Shown: one piece after another, positions 1-8,671 of the stretch
How the letters are laid out: every line of letters begins with the position of its first letter
Numbering within the stretch: the first letter of the stretch is position 1
From: Prosthecobacter algae
GTDB lineage: Bacteria; Verrucomicrobiota; Verrucomicrobiia; Verrucomicrobiales; Verrucomicrobiaceae
Assembly: GCF_039542385.1 (NCBI RefSeq)
Contig: NZ_BAABIA010000010.1
Location: forward strand, 1 to 64,000
DNA length: 64,000 nucleotides
Direction of reading: 5' to 3'
The notes under the pieces: model-generated
Databases searched by the model: none
What the model was told of the DNA's origin: nothing
What the model saw: the letters and a program-made list of their open reading frames with translations, nothing else
Made by a program: the position numbers and the translations under genes

Positions 1-343
1 TCACGCCCAAAGCCTGGGCAGCCGAACAAAGATCTCTACACCAAGCGCAGGCAAAGAACTGCGTGGCCTCACTGTAGCAGACAAACACTGTCAACCTCCA
101 AGGGACGGGTCCTCGTTTGACGGATACAAACTTCTGGCAGAAGCCTTCGTGGCAGAGTTCGACTCCCCCCTCATCTTTAGCAATCAGAGCCGGGGTTCCG
201 CGCCCTACCATTGGGGCAGTTCCCGGGGAAATGTCACCGACGCGGAACGAGGCTACACCTGGGAGTACTTCGTGTGCTGCATGGATCAAAAACGCATCGG
301 ATTTGTGTTCTCCCTCAACAACGAATGAATATCGTTCTCCCAT
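1..343 (-). CDS. partial open frame running off the left edge, unknown
   Basis: An uninterrupted minus-strand frame starts with ATG at 343 and is still open at base 1 (114 codons). The start begins immediately after the TAG stop of the short frame at 344-499, so the two are either translationally coupled or pieces of one damaged gene. The product has no signal peptide or motif I recognise and is rich in Cys in its second half. Base composition is similar to the neighbouring low-GC patch. It could be a real gene, a decayed gene, or chance; the missing 3' end prevents a decision. Confidence 0.3.
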   Translation of the reverse strand, partial: MGERYSFVVEGEHKSDAFLIHAAHEVLPGVASFRVGDISPGTAPMVGRGTPALIAKDEGGVELCHEGFCQKFVSVKRGPVPWRLTVFVCYSEATQFFACAWCRDLCSAAQALGV

Positions 344-499
344 CTACTCATCACCGGCAAACGCCTTTTGAATAGCATCCAACTTCACAGCATCGGGCTC
401 GCAGTCTCCAGCGATGATCCGAAAGCGTGAAATCCAGCGTTGGCCGGACTCTATTTGAAAGGGTTCCTCCACCATTGGGATGAAGCAGAAATATGTCAT
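344..499 (-). CDS. short open frame, 51 aa, unknown
   Basis: ATG at 499, stop at 344, directly abutting the ATG of the frame at 343. The composition looks protein-like (an N-terminal half with MVEEPF and a mixed acidic C-terminus) but no family is recognised. It lies among several short minus-strand frames in different phases between 1 and 750, which suggests remnants of one or more decayed genes rather than an intact operon. From 500 to 754 I see only another stop-interrupted minus-strand fragment and no complete gene. Confidence 0.22.
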   Translation of the reverse strand: MTYFCFIPMVEEPFQIESGQRWISRFRIIAGDCEPDAVKLDAIQKAFAGDE

Positions 500-754
500 T
501 GCGTCATGCAGCCGAACGTGTTGAGCATACCGGAAGTTGCTGGGATTCGCGATCAGGGTGATAAGACAGGCTCAAAAATCGGCTGGTTACCGTTGACGTG
601 GGCAAGCTCGACTCGGAAACCAACCACCTCCTCCTTCATCACCTCCAGCACTTTTTCGTGGCATATCTTGGCCGCGCCAAACTCCAGAAGTTCAACGTCT
701 CCACTTCAAACGTGGCCTTCTTCCGGCTGTATGCCACCGTTTTTAGTTTTAACC

Positions 755-1762
755 TTAAAGGCCCAGAATATGTGCGCGAAAGAATTGTGATCGCGTTACA
801 CGAGCAGCCCTACCATGCGTCGCTTGATACATGTATGAGTAATATTGGCTAAAAGCGGAGTGTGAATTATTCTTGTTGGCCAGAATGTTTGCCTCTAGAT
901 CAAGCAGTTTGCTTCGGAAGTCTTCGAGCTCTGGAAGCTGATCTAAATAAAGAGTGGTTTCCACAACTAGAGTGAAAAAATTGGACTTTCTGAACCAAAT
1001 AGAGTCAAGGGGTAATGAAAGCGAGGTGATCGTCTCAAATACTTTCTTTATCTTTGTCACAACACTATCACACGAAGGATAAACTTCGTTATACTTCGCA
1101 ACCATGGGCTCCACTTCACGATCTTGAGCAAAATAGCCTCCATTTTCGATCGTCGCCATCACAAGGAGTATAAAGTGCAGATCGGCCATTCTAGTGAACT
1201 CCGATTCACGAAACACACCAAACTTTTCAAGGTCTGTGGTCTCAAGAATAGTTTTTGCAGCGGTGATAAAACTGCCGTCATAGACGGCGTTGTGGATTTC
1301 AACATTCTCGAGCTTAAATTTGGTCAGATTAATCCGCCGAAAAATCTCTCGGACGGTTTCATCGCTAACCCGACCTATATCTCGCATCACTACTTGGTAA
1401 GAAAGAAATTCTTGTTTTTGTTCAACGCTCAAATCTTTATATGGCGAGATCGACGTGTAGGGGCGATCAGGAAGCTCTGGGTTTCCGTCAATGTATCGTT
1501 TAATTGTTGTTAGACGCTGCTGTCCATCAATGACATGGCGCGTGGTAGTGAGTTCTTGAACATTAACTTCCCCCTCGCAAACATATATTTCCGGAAATGG
1601 ATAACCTCGCAAAATAGTGTCAATAAACTCTTCTTGATGGGCGAGAGTCCAAACAAACCGTCTTTGAAAATCTGGACGTAATATCAGCCGGTTGGCCGCA
1701 ACACTTTGATAAATGTCTGCGATTGTCGGGTTAGTGACGGACGGCTTAATTTGGGAGCTCAT
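755..1762 (-). CDS. DUF262 (GmrS/ParB-like N-terminal) domain protein
   Basis: 335 aa cytosolic protein. The N-terminal third has the DUF262 signature: a proline/phenylalanine segment LRPDFQRRFVW around residues 28-38, then DGQQRLTTI around 79-87, the ParB/Srx-like nucleotide-handling motif also found in the GmrS half of GmrSD type IV restriction systems and in DndB-like proteins. The HNH-type DUF1524 nuclease domain that often follows is absent, so this is a DUF262-only protein and is unlikely to cut DNA alone. Its ATG overlaps the stop of the upstream nucleotidyltransferase gene by 4 bases (ATGA), so the two are translationally coupled. GC is visibly lower than in carB next door, suggesting acquisition. 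A defence or nucleotide-signalling role is inferred from the family and partner, not shown. Confidence 0.8.
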   Translation of the reverse strand: MSSQIKPSVTNPTIADIYQSVAANRLILRPDFQRRFVWTLAHQEEFIDTILRGYPFPEIYVCEGEVNVQELTTTRHVIDGQQRLTTIKRYIDGNPELPDRPYTSISPYKDLSVEQKQEFLSYQVVMRDIGRVSDETVREIFRRINLTKFKLENVEIHNAVYDGSFITAAKTILETTDLEKFGVFRESEFTRMADLHFILLVMATIENGGYFAQDREVEPMVAKYNEVYPSCDSVVTKIKKVFETITSLSLPLDSIWFRKSNFFTLVVETTLYLDQLPELEDFRSKLLDLEANILANKNNSHSAFSQYYSYMYQATHGRAARVTRSQFFRAHILGL

Positions 1763-2403
1763 GGCTTTAGTTCGGACAATGTTAGGGTTTCGCGGACTGA
1801 TTGAATTCCACTGATCGTATAAAGTTCAAGATGACGATAAGATCTGAAAACCCCTCCATTTACTTTATAGTTCCCGACCTCTGATCTTTCGTAAGATATA
1901 GATTTAAAAAATTCAAACCACCCGTTTTTTGCCAAGCTTACTTGAAATGAAGTCGGAAGCTTATCAGGTCGAATCCATCCCAGAACTGAATACTCGAGAA
2001 ATTGATGATACATCTGTTGTTCATGCTCAGTGATACTACGACGAGCTCTGCGTAGCTGCATTTGATAAGATCTCGCAATCTCGATGAATTCCTCGAACAA
2101 CTTCTCAGATACCAATGCCACATCAATATCTGAATCGAGACTGAACATCGTATTCTTGTGAGGGCTAAAACCAAGCTGGCCTGAACCAGTGATTAGAACC
2201 TCATGAAAGGAGATGCCAAAATTCTGGGCGATCCGGCTTCGAAAATCAAAAAAGTCGTTCTCCCTGCCTTCGAACACATGGGGAGTTCCGTGCAAGACGG
2301 TTTTTCGACAAAAGTTTGCGATCTCAACGGGTGAATTTATAGCCGCCAGCGTCGTTTTGAACTGTTCGAGTGTGATACGCATGTGTTGGAGCGAATGGTT
2401 CAA
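1759..2403 (-). CDS. nucleotidyltransferase-fold protein, partner of DUF262
   Basis: 214 aa. A polymerase-beta-type nucleotidyltransferase core is readable: GSGQLGF (about residue 69-75) followed by DSDIDVALV (about 91-99), the G[S/T]G...D-x-D arrangement that binds NTP and two metal ions in NTase-fold enzymes such as MNT/AbiEii/CCA-adding proteins. A basic/aromatic C-terminal half carries no domain I recognise. It is the first gene of a two-gene unit with the DUF262 gene (4-base overlap). An alternative ATG lies 21 bases downstream at 2382. Proteins of this fold modify tRNA, proteins or make signalling nucleotides; which applies here cannot be read from sequence. Low GC supports horizontal acquisition. 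Confidence 0.72.
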   Translation of the reverse strand: MNHSLQHMRITLEQFKTTLAAINSPVEIANFCRKTVLHGTPHVFEGRENDFFDFRSRIAQNFGISFHEVLITGSGQLGFSPHKNTMFSLDSDIDVALVSEKLFEEFIEIARSYQMQLRRARRSITEHEQQMYHQFLEYSVLGWIRPDKLPTSFQVSLAKNGWFEFFKSISYERSEVGNYKVNGGVFRSYRHLELYTISGIQSVRETLTLSELKP

Positions 2404-2455
2404 TCATCGGTCTTCACTCGCAGAGCTAATTACTAATTGTGATCTTCGGTTCGTT

Positions 2456-5400
2456 TTACTGATGATACTCCTGCAGCGCGCGGACTTCGACATCGGCGGC
2501 TTGGAGGGACTTGATGGCGCGCATGGCGGCATCGGCGCCACGGAGGGTGGTCATGATGGGGATGCGGTTCTGCATGGCGGCGGTGCGGATCTTGATCTCG
2601 TCCTCGCGGGGGTTTTTGCCCGAGGGGGTGTTGATCACGAGGGCCATGTCCTTGTTCTTCATGAGATCAATGACGTTCGGGCGCTGGCCGCTGGCGAGCT
2701 TCGGCAGGATGTTGACATCGGTACCGGCGTCTTTGATGACCTGGCCAGTGCCGGCGGTGGCGTAGAGGGTGAAGCCGAGATCGGCGTAACCTTTGGCGAT
2801 GCGGGCGACGTTGGCGCGGTCGGTTTCCTTGACGCTGATGAAGACGTTGCCTTTAGTCGGCAGGGTGCCGCCGGCGGCCATCTGGCTTTTGGCAAAGGCG
2901 AGGCCCATGTCCATGTCGATGCCCATGACTTCGCCGGTGGATTTCATCTCAGGCCCAAGAGCGATGTCCACGCCCTGGAACTTGCTGAAGGGGAAGACGG
3001 CTTCTTTGACGCTGAAGTGCTTCGGATGAACTTCTTCGGTGAAGCCCAGTTCCTTGAGGGTCTTGCCAGCCATGATTTTGGCGGCGAGCTTTGGCAGCGG
3101 GACGCCGATGGCCTTGCTGACGAAGGGGGCGGTGCGGGAGGCACGTGGGTTGACCTCGATGACGTAGAGGTCGTCGCCTTTGACGGCGAGCTGCATGTTC
3201 ATCAGGCCGCGCACGCCGAGGGCTTTGGCCAGCTTTTTAGCGGCATCGCGGATGCGGTCCTGCATTTCGGCACTGAGGCTGAAGGGAGGGATGACGCAGG
3301 CGCTGTCGCCGGAGTGGATGCCGGCCTCTTCGATGTGCTCCATGATGGCACCGATGACGGTGGTCTCACCATCGCTGATGCAGTCCACGTCCACCTCGGT
3401 GGCGTCTTCCAGGAAGCGGTCCACCAGCACGGGGCGGTCGGGCGTGGCCTCGACGGCGTTCTTCATGTAGTGGGTCAGTTCGGCATCGCTATAGACGATC
3501 TGCATAGCGCGGCCACCGAGCACGAAGCTGGGGCGCACGAGGCTGGGGTAACCGATGCGGGCGGTGATGGCCAACGCCTCTTCCAGGGAGGTGGCGGTGC
3601 CGCTAGCGGCCTGGTGCAGGCCGAGTTCATCGAGGAGGGCGGCGAAGAGCTTGCGGTCTTCGGCGAGCTCGATGTTTTTCGGGCTGGTGCCGATGATGCG
3701 GACGCCGTTTTCTTCCAGGCCTTTGGCGAGGTTCAGCGGGGTCTGGCCGCCGAACTGGACGATGACGCCGAGCACCTGGTCGTTGCGGTTTTCGCGCTCG
3801 TAGATGTTCAGCACGTCTTCCAGGGTCAGAGGCTCAAAGTAGAGCTTGTCGCTGGTGTCGTAGTCGGTGGAAACGGTCTCCGGATTGGAGTTGACCATGA
3901 TGGTCTCATAACCCAGCTCGCGCAGCGCAAAGGAGGCATGGACGCAGCAGTAGTCGAACTCAATGCCCTGGCCGATGCGGTTCGGCCCACCACCCAGGAT
4001 CATGACCTTCTTGCGGTCATTGTCGCGGACTTCGTCCTCGGTGCCGTAGGTGGAGTAATAATAAGGCGTCTGCGCTTCGAACTCCGCCGCGCAGGTGTCC
4101 ACGAGACGGTAGGTGGGGATGATGCCCAAATTCTTCCTCGCGGAGCGAACCTGATTGGCGTCTGCAGGCGAAAACATCTTGCCTATTTGGACATCGGAGA
4201 AACCAAGTTTTTTGGCTCTCTTTAGTGCAATACGAAGTGGCTCAATGAGAGAGTCGCCTTCCCCAATGGACTCTTCATCTTTGCGATTGGCTACTTCCCA
4301 CATGAGGTCACAAGGGGTCATCAAACCACCATCGCTACGTTTCTTGAACAAATCTTCACCGAGTGTCTTCTGCTCCTTCACAATCTCCTCAATCTGCCGC
4401 AGGAACCAGCGGTCAATCTTGGTCAGTTCGAAGACCTTCTCGACATCCCAGCCAATGGCAAAGGCCTGGCCGAGGAAGAAGATGCGCTCGGCATTCGGCA
4501 CCGTGAGTTTGGTGGTGAGGGTCTCTTCGTCCACCACGACATCGGCACCATCGCCGATCAAACCGAAGCGTTTGATTTCCAGGCTGCGCAGGGCCTTCTG
4601 AAGGGACTCCTTGAAGGTGCGGCCGATGGCCATGGCTTCGCCCACGGACTTCATCTGCGTGGTGAGGGTGGTATCGGCGCCGGGGAATTTTTCGAAGGTG
4701 AAACGCGGGATCTTGGTGACGACGTAGTCAATGGTCGGCTCGAAGGAGGCGGGGGTCTCGCGGGTGATGTCGTTCTTCAGCTCATCGAGAGTGTAACCGA
4801 CGGCGAGTTTGGCGGCGATCTTGGCGATGGGGTAACCGGTGGCCTTGGAGGCGAGCGCGGAGGAGCGCGATACACGCGGGTTCATCTCGATGACGATCAT
4901 TCGGCCCGTGTCCGGATGGATGGCGAACTGGATGTTGGATCCACCTGTCTCCACGCCGATCTCGCGGATGCAGGCGAAGGAGGCATCGCGCATGATCTGG
5001 TACTCACGGTCCGTCAGGGTCTGGATGGGGGCGACGGTGATGGAGTCGCCCGTGTGGACGCCCATGGGGTCCAGGTTTTCGATGGAGCAGATGATGACGC
5101 AGTTGTCTGCCTTGTCCCGCATCACTTCCATTTCGAACTCTTTCCAGCCGAGCAGGGACTCTTCGATGAGCACTTCGCTGACGGGGGAGAGGTCCAGGCC
5201 GCGCCCGGTGATGTATTCGAATTCTTCCTTGTTATACGCGATGCCACCGCCAGTGCCGCCCAGGGTGTAGGCGGGGCGGATGATGAGGGGCAGGGTGCCG
5301 ATCTCTTCAGCGATTTTGCGGGCTTCCTCAATGGTGTGGGCGACGCCGGACTGCGGCAGGTCCAGCCCGATGGCGAGCATGGCGTTCTTGAACTTGAGGC

Positions 5401-5785
5401 GGTCTTCGCCTTTTTCGATGGCGTCCGGCTTAGCGCCGATCATGCGCACGCCGTGTTTTTCCAGCACACCGGAGTGGTGCAGGGACATGGCGGTGTTCAG
5501 CGCGGTCTGGCCGCCCAGAGTCGGGAGAAGGACATCGGGCTTTTCCTTGATGATGATCTTCTCGACGATCTCCGGGGTGATCGGCTCGATGTAGGTCCGG
5601 AAGGCGAATTCCGGATCGGTCATGATGGTGGCCGGGTTGGAATTGATCAAAACGACCTCGTAGCCTTCCTCGCGCAGCGCTTTGCAGGCCTGGACGCCTG
5701 AATAGTCGAACTCACAGCCCTGGCCGATGACGATGGGGCCGGAACCGATGACGAGGATGCGTTTGATGGAGGGATCTTTGGGCAT
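2456..5785 (-). CDS. carB: carbamoyl-phosphate synthase large subunit
   Basis: 1109 aa, full length for the family. CarB makes carbamoyl phosphate from bicarbonate, ATP and glutamine-derived ammonia for arginine and pyrimidine synthesis. Two homologous ATP-grasp halves are visible: the first opens with [19 protein letters not shown] and the second, near residue 600, with [17 protein letters not shown]. The C-terminal region (about 970-1100) is the MGS-like allosteric domain, with [11 protein letters not shown] near its start. carA is not adjacent. The upstream region 5786-6629 contains no gene but holds a cluster of ATGGGGA words that could regulate this promoter. Housekeeping composition; no anomaly. 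Confidence 0.97.
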   Translation of the reverse strand: MPKDPSIKRILVIGSGPIVIGQGCEFDYSGVQACKALREEGYEVVLINSNPATIMTDPEFAFRTYIEPITPEIVEKIIIKEKPDVLLPTLGGQTALNTAMSLHHSGVLEKHGVRMIGAKPDAIEKGEDRLKFKNAMLAIGLDLPQSGVAHTIEEARKIAEEIGTLPLIIRPAYTLGGTGGGIAYNKEEFEYITGRGLDLSPVSEVLIEESLLGWKEFEMEVMRDKADNCVIICSIENLDPMGVHTGDSITVAPIQTLTDREYQIMRDASFACIREIGVETGGSNIQFAIHPDTGRMIVIEMNPRVSRSSALASKATGYPIAKIAAKLAVGYTLDELKNDITRETPASFEPTIDYVVTKIPRFTFEKFPGADTTLTTQMKSVGEAMAIGRTFKESLQKALRSLEIKRFGLIGDGADVVVDEETLTTKLTVPNAERIFFLGQAFAIGWDVEKVFELTKIDRWFLRQIEEIVKEQKTLGEDLFKKRSDGGLMTPCDLMWEVANRKDEESIGEGDSLIEPLRIALKRAKKLGFSDVQIGKMFSPADANQVRSARKNLGIIPTYRLVDTCAAEFEAQTPYYYSTYGTEDEVRDNDRKKVMILGGGPNRIGQGIEFDYCCVHASFALRELGYETIMVNSNPETVSTDYDTSDKLYFEPLTLEDVLNIYERENRNDQVLGVIVQFGGQTPLNLAKGLEENGVRIIGTSPKNIELAEDRKLFAALLDELGLHQAASGTATSLEEALAITARIGYPSLVRPSFVLGGRAMQIVYSDAELTHYMKNAVEATPDRPVLVDRFLEDATEVDVDCISDGETTVIGAIMEHIEEAGIHSGDSACVIPPFSLSAEMQDRIRDAAKKLAKALGVRGLMNMQLAVKGDDLYVIEVNPRASRTAPFVSKAIGVPLPKLAAKIMAGKTLKELGFTEEVHPKHFSVKEAVFPFSKFQGVDIALGPEMKSTGEVMGIDMDMGLAFAKSQMAAGGTLPTKGNVFISVKETDRANVARIAKGYADLGFTLYATAGTGQVIKDAGTDVNILPKLASGQRPNVIDLMKNKDMALVINTPSGKNPREDEIKIRTAAMQNRIPIMTTLRGADAAMRAIKSLQAADVEVRALQEYHQ

Positions 5786-6384
5786 GGAGGCGGAGGGCGG
5801 AGAGAGAAGAGAAAGCTTAGGTTGGGGCTTTCAAGGCTGCCACAGGGGGAGGCGGCGGTTCCGGGAACCGCTCATCTTTGCGGCGGCAGCCGGGAAAGCG
5901 CGGCATCTTGCACAGAGCCAGCGCGCTGTAAAGGGCGGAGGCGGAAGATGTGGCGTTCGAGCAGCATTAAATGACGAAGGTGGGCGGTGCGGTGTGCGAG
6001 AAAGGAGGGGCAGGGATGGGGGATGGGGAGAGATGCGAATTTTTCCCCATTTGGGGATTTTTGAGGTTAATGCACTGAAAATCAGGGTTTTAGGATGGGG
6101 ATGATTTTCCCCATGAGATCCCCATTGCCTCCCCATGGGGAAGGAATGGGGAGATTTAAGACGCCGAGGCCAGGATCGGCGGGCCTGGAACGGGGCCATG
6201 GTCCTCGATGGAGAGGGAGAACGCGGTACCGGAAACGCGGGCGTGCCAGGCCGTGAGCGAACGGAGACGCCAGGGAGGACCGGGGTGAGAGGCACAGCGA
6301 CAATATCCGGGAAGTGGGAGGGGGGCGCAAGCGACGGGAAGGCGACTTTGGGGATTTTTGAGGGGGGTGGGCAAAAGGGGACGG
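5786..6384. other. non-coding region upstream of carB with repeated short words
   Basis: No convincing gene. Open frames here are low-complexity and Pro/Arg/Ser-rich in every phase. It holds the ATGGGGA/TCCCCAT cluster (6016-6152) and one copy of a 17-base word, TTTGGGGATTTTTGAGG, at about 6051, with a second copy at about 6352. The carB promoter must lie at its left end, but I cannot assign -35/-10 boxes with confidence. Confidence 0.6.
6016..6152. repeat. cluster of ATGGGGA / TCCCCAT words, partly helically phased
   Basis: At least seven copies of ATGGGGA in either orientation lie in about 135 bases: near 6023, 6044 (with its partner at 6052, forming a hairpin TCCCCA-TT-TGGGGA), 6095, 6108, 6119, 6130 (a perfect 12-base palindrome TCCCCATGGGGA, 6130-6141) and 6146. 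Successive starts at 6108, 6119 and 6130 are 11 bases apart, close to one helical turn. The cluster lies 230-370 bases upstream of carB and could be an operator array; this is inference. Confidence 0.55.
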
Positions 6385-6490
6385 GAGTGTCTCGCCCTTA
6401 CAGGGCTCGCTGAGAGAGGGGCGCACGTGGGTGGTCTTCCCAGGGCGTTGCCCTGGGCTTTGTTGTCTCGCCCCGCTGGGGCTGGGGGGA
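6385..6490. repeat. triple-hairpin REP-like repeat, copy 1
   Basis: Three compact hairpins in fixed order: GCCCT-tac-AGGGC (6394-6406), CCCAGGGC-gtt-GCCCTGGG (6439-6457) and GCCCC-gct-GGGGC (6470-6482). Copy 2 at 7188-7290 has the same first and second hairpins exactly 800 bases further on. A partial third-hairpin copy lies at about 6538-6562. No coding role is likely. Confidence 0.85.
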
Positions 6491-6629
6491 GGCGACTCCA
6501 TCGGTTGAAGTCAGCGAAGGTTCATCCAGGTGCATTGGTGTTTGTTCCGCTGGGGCTGGGGGGAAGTTTTTGGGTGTCTGGCAGGTTGCCGGAGACACGG
6601 AAATGTGGCATGAGTGATGCCTGGAAGCC

Positions 6630-7169
6630 ATGAGTGCGCTACTGAACCTCCCCACGATCAAGGACCAGACGGCCTTCAATCTGGACCGCTGGGATCAACT
6701 GGCCCGTGATGAAGAGGTGCGCAAGCTGCCTGGGCGAGTGGAGACGGACCGCTTTGGAAGGACGATCATGTATAACTATGCGGAATACTCACACGGGAGC
6801 CGCCAGGGCGATGTCTGGGGCCATCTGAGGCATTTATTACCTGACGGTCATCCTTCCGTTGAATGTCCCATTTCCACCACGGACGGGATTAAGGTGGCGG
6901 ACGTGGCGTGGGTTTCAAAAAAGCGGCTGCTGAAGATTGGAGGTCGCACGGCTTTGTCGGGGGCACCGGAGATCTGTGTGGAGGTGATTTCGCCCGGCAA
7001 TACGCGGGGAGAAATCGAGGAGAAACGCCGTCTTTATTTCGAGGCGGGGGCGAAGGAGGTGTGGATCTGCGACAAGAGGGGGAAGATGATCTTTTTCCTC
7101 AAGGAGGCCCCAGCGGTGGCGGCGAAGACATCCAAATTGTGTCCGGAGATGCCGAAGACGGTGGCGTGA
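6630..7169 (+). CDS. Uma2-family (DUF820) endonuclease-like protein
   Basis: 179 aa, normal length for Uma2/DUF820 proteins, which have a PD-(D/E)XK nuclease-like fold and are multicopy in many cyanobacteria, planctomycetes and verrucomicrobia. Visible features: VADVAWVS around residues 89-96 (active-site Asp), EICVEVISPGN around 111-121, and EKRRLYFEAGAKEVWICD around 128-145, the conserved Lys/Glu helix and strand. Start ATG at 6630; no signal peptide. It stands alone between triple-hairpin repeat copies 1 and 2, about 800 bases apart, so it may have moved as a repeat-bounded unit. Substrate and biological role of the family are not well established. Confidence 0.9.
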   Translation: MSALLNLPTIKDQTAFNLDRWDQLARDEEVRKLPGRVETDRFGRTIMYNYAEYSHGSRQGDVWGHLRHLLPDGHPSVECPISTTDGIKVADVAWVSKKRLLKIGGRTALSGAPEICVEVISPGNTRGEIEEKRRLYFEAGAKEVWICDKRGKMIFFLKEAPAVAAKTSKLCPEMPKTVA

Positions 7170-7187
7170 GGGAAGGGAGGCGGGGAG

Positions 7188-7290
7188 TGCCTCGCCCTTA
7201 CAGGGCTGGTTGGGAGCCCGGCGCACGTGGGTGGTTTTCCCAGGGCGTTGCCCTGGGCTTTGTTGTCATGCCCCGCTTGGGGCTGGGAGA
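7188..7290. repeat. triple-hairpin REP-like repeat, copy 2
   Basis: Same order and spacing as copy 1: hairpins at 7194-7206, 7239-7257 and about 7270-7283 (the last with a 4-base loop and a slightly changed lead-in). It starts some 20 bases after the Uma2 stop codon and could also act as its transcription end. Confidence 0.85.
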
Positions 7291-7330
7291 GAGTTCGTTG
7301 GCAGGCGGGCGGGGAACACCTTGAGAAACC

Positions 7331-7486
7331 ATGACATTGTGCGGACGTTGTCTTTTCTACTGCGCCTCCTCACCTGGGCCTGATGCCATCCTGACCAAGC
7401 AACGCGCCGAATACGAGGCGGGGTTTTACCGAGCTAAAGCTCTGGGGTACTTTGGCTCTGTCCATTTTCCCGCTGGGCCATTCTAA
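7331..7486 (+). CDS. short open frame between repeats, 51 aa, doubtful
   Basis: ATG at 7331, TAA at 7484-7486. The product includes ILTKQRAEYEAGFYRAKA, which looks like a genuine helical segment and may be the remnant of a larger gene truncated by the flanking repeats. No family is recognised, no ribosome binding site stands out, and the frame is short, so it is reported only because the stretch 7170-7756 is otherwise repeat DNA. Confidence 0.2.
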   Translation: MTLCGRCLFYCASSPGPDAILTKQRAEYEAGFYRAKALGYFGSVHFPAGPF

Positions 7487-7540
7487 CGATCTGTTTTCTG
7501 AGGGTCTCGGACTTTCTGCGGCGGTGGGTGGGGGACGTGG

Positions 7541-7710
7541 AGTGTGTCGCCCTTTCAGGGCTCGTTGGGAGGGGCAGGAATTATGGTCTTACCCAGGGCG
7601 TTGCCCTGGGCTGTGTTGTCACGCCCCGCTGGGGCTGAGGGAGTTTCTCAGCGGCAAGGCCTGCACAGTTTATCCATGGGCTATGTTGTTTCGCCCCGCT
7701 GGGGCTGGGG
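7541..7710. repeat. triple-hairpin REP-like repeat, copy 3 with tandem partial copy
   Basis: Hairpins at 7549-7561, 7592-7610 and 7623-7635 reproduce the three-hairpin element. The last part is duplicated in tandem: the third hairpin plus GAGTTTCTCAGCGGC recurs at about 7683-7725 (hairpin 7693-7705). It lies at the 3' end of the minus-strand secreted-protein gene starting at 7757. Confidence 0.8.
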
Positions 7711-7756
7711 GAGTTTCTCAGCGGCTAGGGCTGCGCCAGTGTGCTGAAACACGGGG

Positions 7757-8584
7757 CTACTTCGGCGGGCCCAGCTTTCTGAACACACTGCGGAGTTGCT
7801 CCACGGTGCCGATGGCGAGGGTGACTTCGTATTCGAAGATGAGGCCGGGCTTGAGGGCGAAGGTCTGGAGGGGGGCGAGGTAGGAGCAGTCGCCGGCATT
7901 GCCGTTGCGCACGCGGTAGGTGGTGGCCTCCTTGACATGGGGCAAATGCAGGCCGAGGCCGGAATCCTTGGCATTGACCCAGGCGATCCAGGGTTCGGGG
8001 CCGAGGGTGATGATTTCATTGGGGAAGCCAGGCTGCTGGCGCTGGAGGCTGGCGTCTTTTCCCACGAAGACGAGGGTATCGAGGGCGGGTTTCACAAAGA
8101 GGGCGGGGAGTTCCTGGTGATAGGGCCGGTGGGTCTTTTCCCCGGTGTAGGCCATTTTAAATCTGAGACGGGCGAGGCCGCCTTCCAGCCGCAGCCATTG
8201 TTCCAGAGTCACTTCGGGGAGGAGCTTGCCGGTGGCCCAGTGGCGGGGGGTGGTTTTGGCGTAGAGCTCGTCCTTGGTCTCGCGGCTTTCGAGGAGCTGG
8301 GCAGGTTCGTTGCGCCAACTGCCGCCCTGGACGGGATTGTAGCGCCAGGGTTTGCCGTTCCAGTCGCTGCCGTCGGGGTCGCCATAGTAGGACTGCTGGA
8401 CGTAGCGGCCCACGTCGTAGGCATTGAGCAGATTGTCAGACGAGTGCGAGTGGGAAAACCAGCCGATGCAGGCCCCGGCGGAGAGGTTGATGCCCAGGCG
8501 TACCTGGCCATTGTCCAGATAGACCCATTTTTCCTGCGCGGGGGCGAGGGTGGCCAAAAGGCAGAGAGCGAGGAGGAGGCGCAT
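7757..8584 (-). CDS. secreted protein of unknown function
   Basis: 275 aa. An N-terminal Sec signal (MRLLLALCLLATLAPAQ) predicts export. The mature part is rich in Trp, Tyr and Gly, with DGSDWNGKPWRYNP around residues 71-84; its pattern of beta strands would suit a carbohydrate-active or galactose-mutarotase-like fold, but I do not recognise a named family. Single gene, divergent from the DMT transporter downstream of its start (88 bases between starts). The 3' end abuts REP-like repeat copy 3. Confidence 0.75.
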   Translation of the reverse strand: MRLLLALCLLATLAPAQEKWVYLDNGQVRLGINLSAGACIGWFSHSHSSDNLLNAYDVGRYVQQSYYGDPDGSDWNGKPWRYNPVQGGSWRNEPAQLLESRETKDELYAKTTPRHWATGKLLPEVTLEQWLRLEGGLARLRFKMAYTGEKTHRPYHQELPALFVKPALDTLVFVGKDASLQRQQPGFPNEIITLGPEPWIAWVNAKDSGLGLHLPHVKEATTYRVRNGNAGDCSYLAPLQTFALKPGLIFEYEVTLAIGTVEQLRSVFRKLGPPK

Positions 8585-8671
8585 GAGGAAAGGAGACGTG
8601 GGTCAAGCTAGGCGCAAGGACGGAGCGGGGACGTCTCAATCGTATGAGCATCGGTGACCCTCGCTCCTTGA

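Noticed and set aside
2213-4225. 670-codon plus-strand open frame
   Set aside because: It is the antisense of carB in a GC-rich gene; composition is Asp/Gly/Ala-rich and no start context or family fits.
6044-6057. TCCCCA-TT-TGGGGA as a terminator for carB or Uma2
   Set aside because: No T-tract and wrong position for either gene; it belongs to the ATGGGGA word cluster.
5831-6501. Open frames upstream of carB on both strands
   Set aside because: All are Pro/Arg/Ser-rich low-complexity translations of repeat DNA; none has a domain.
6398-6633. Open frames across REP copy 1 giving RALPWALLSRPAGAGG-like peptides
   Set aside because: The same peptide recurs at each repeat copy because the repeats are GC-rich hairpins, not because a protein is conserved.
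6385-7710. CRISPR array
   Set aside because: Copies are far apart, few and lack uniform spacers; no cas genes are present.
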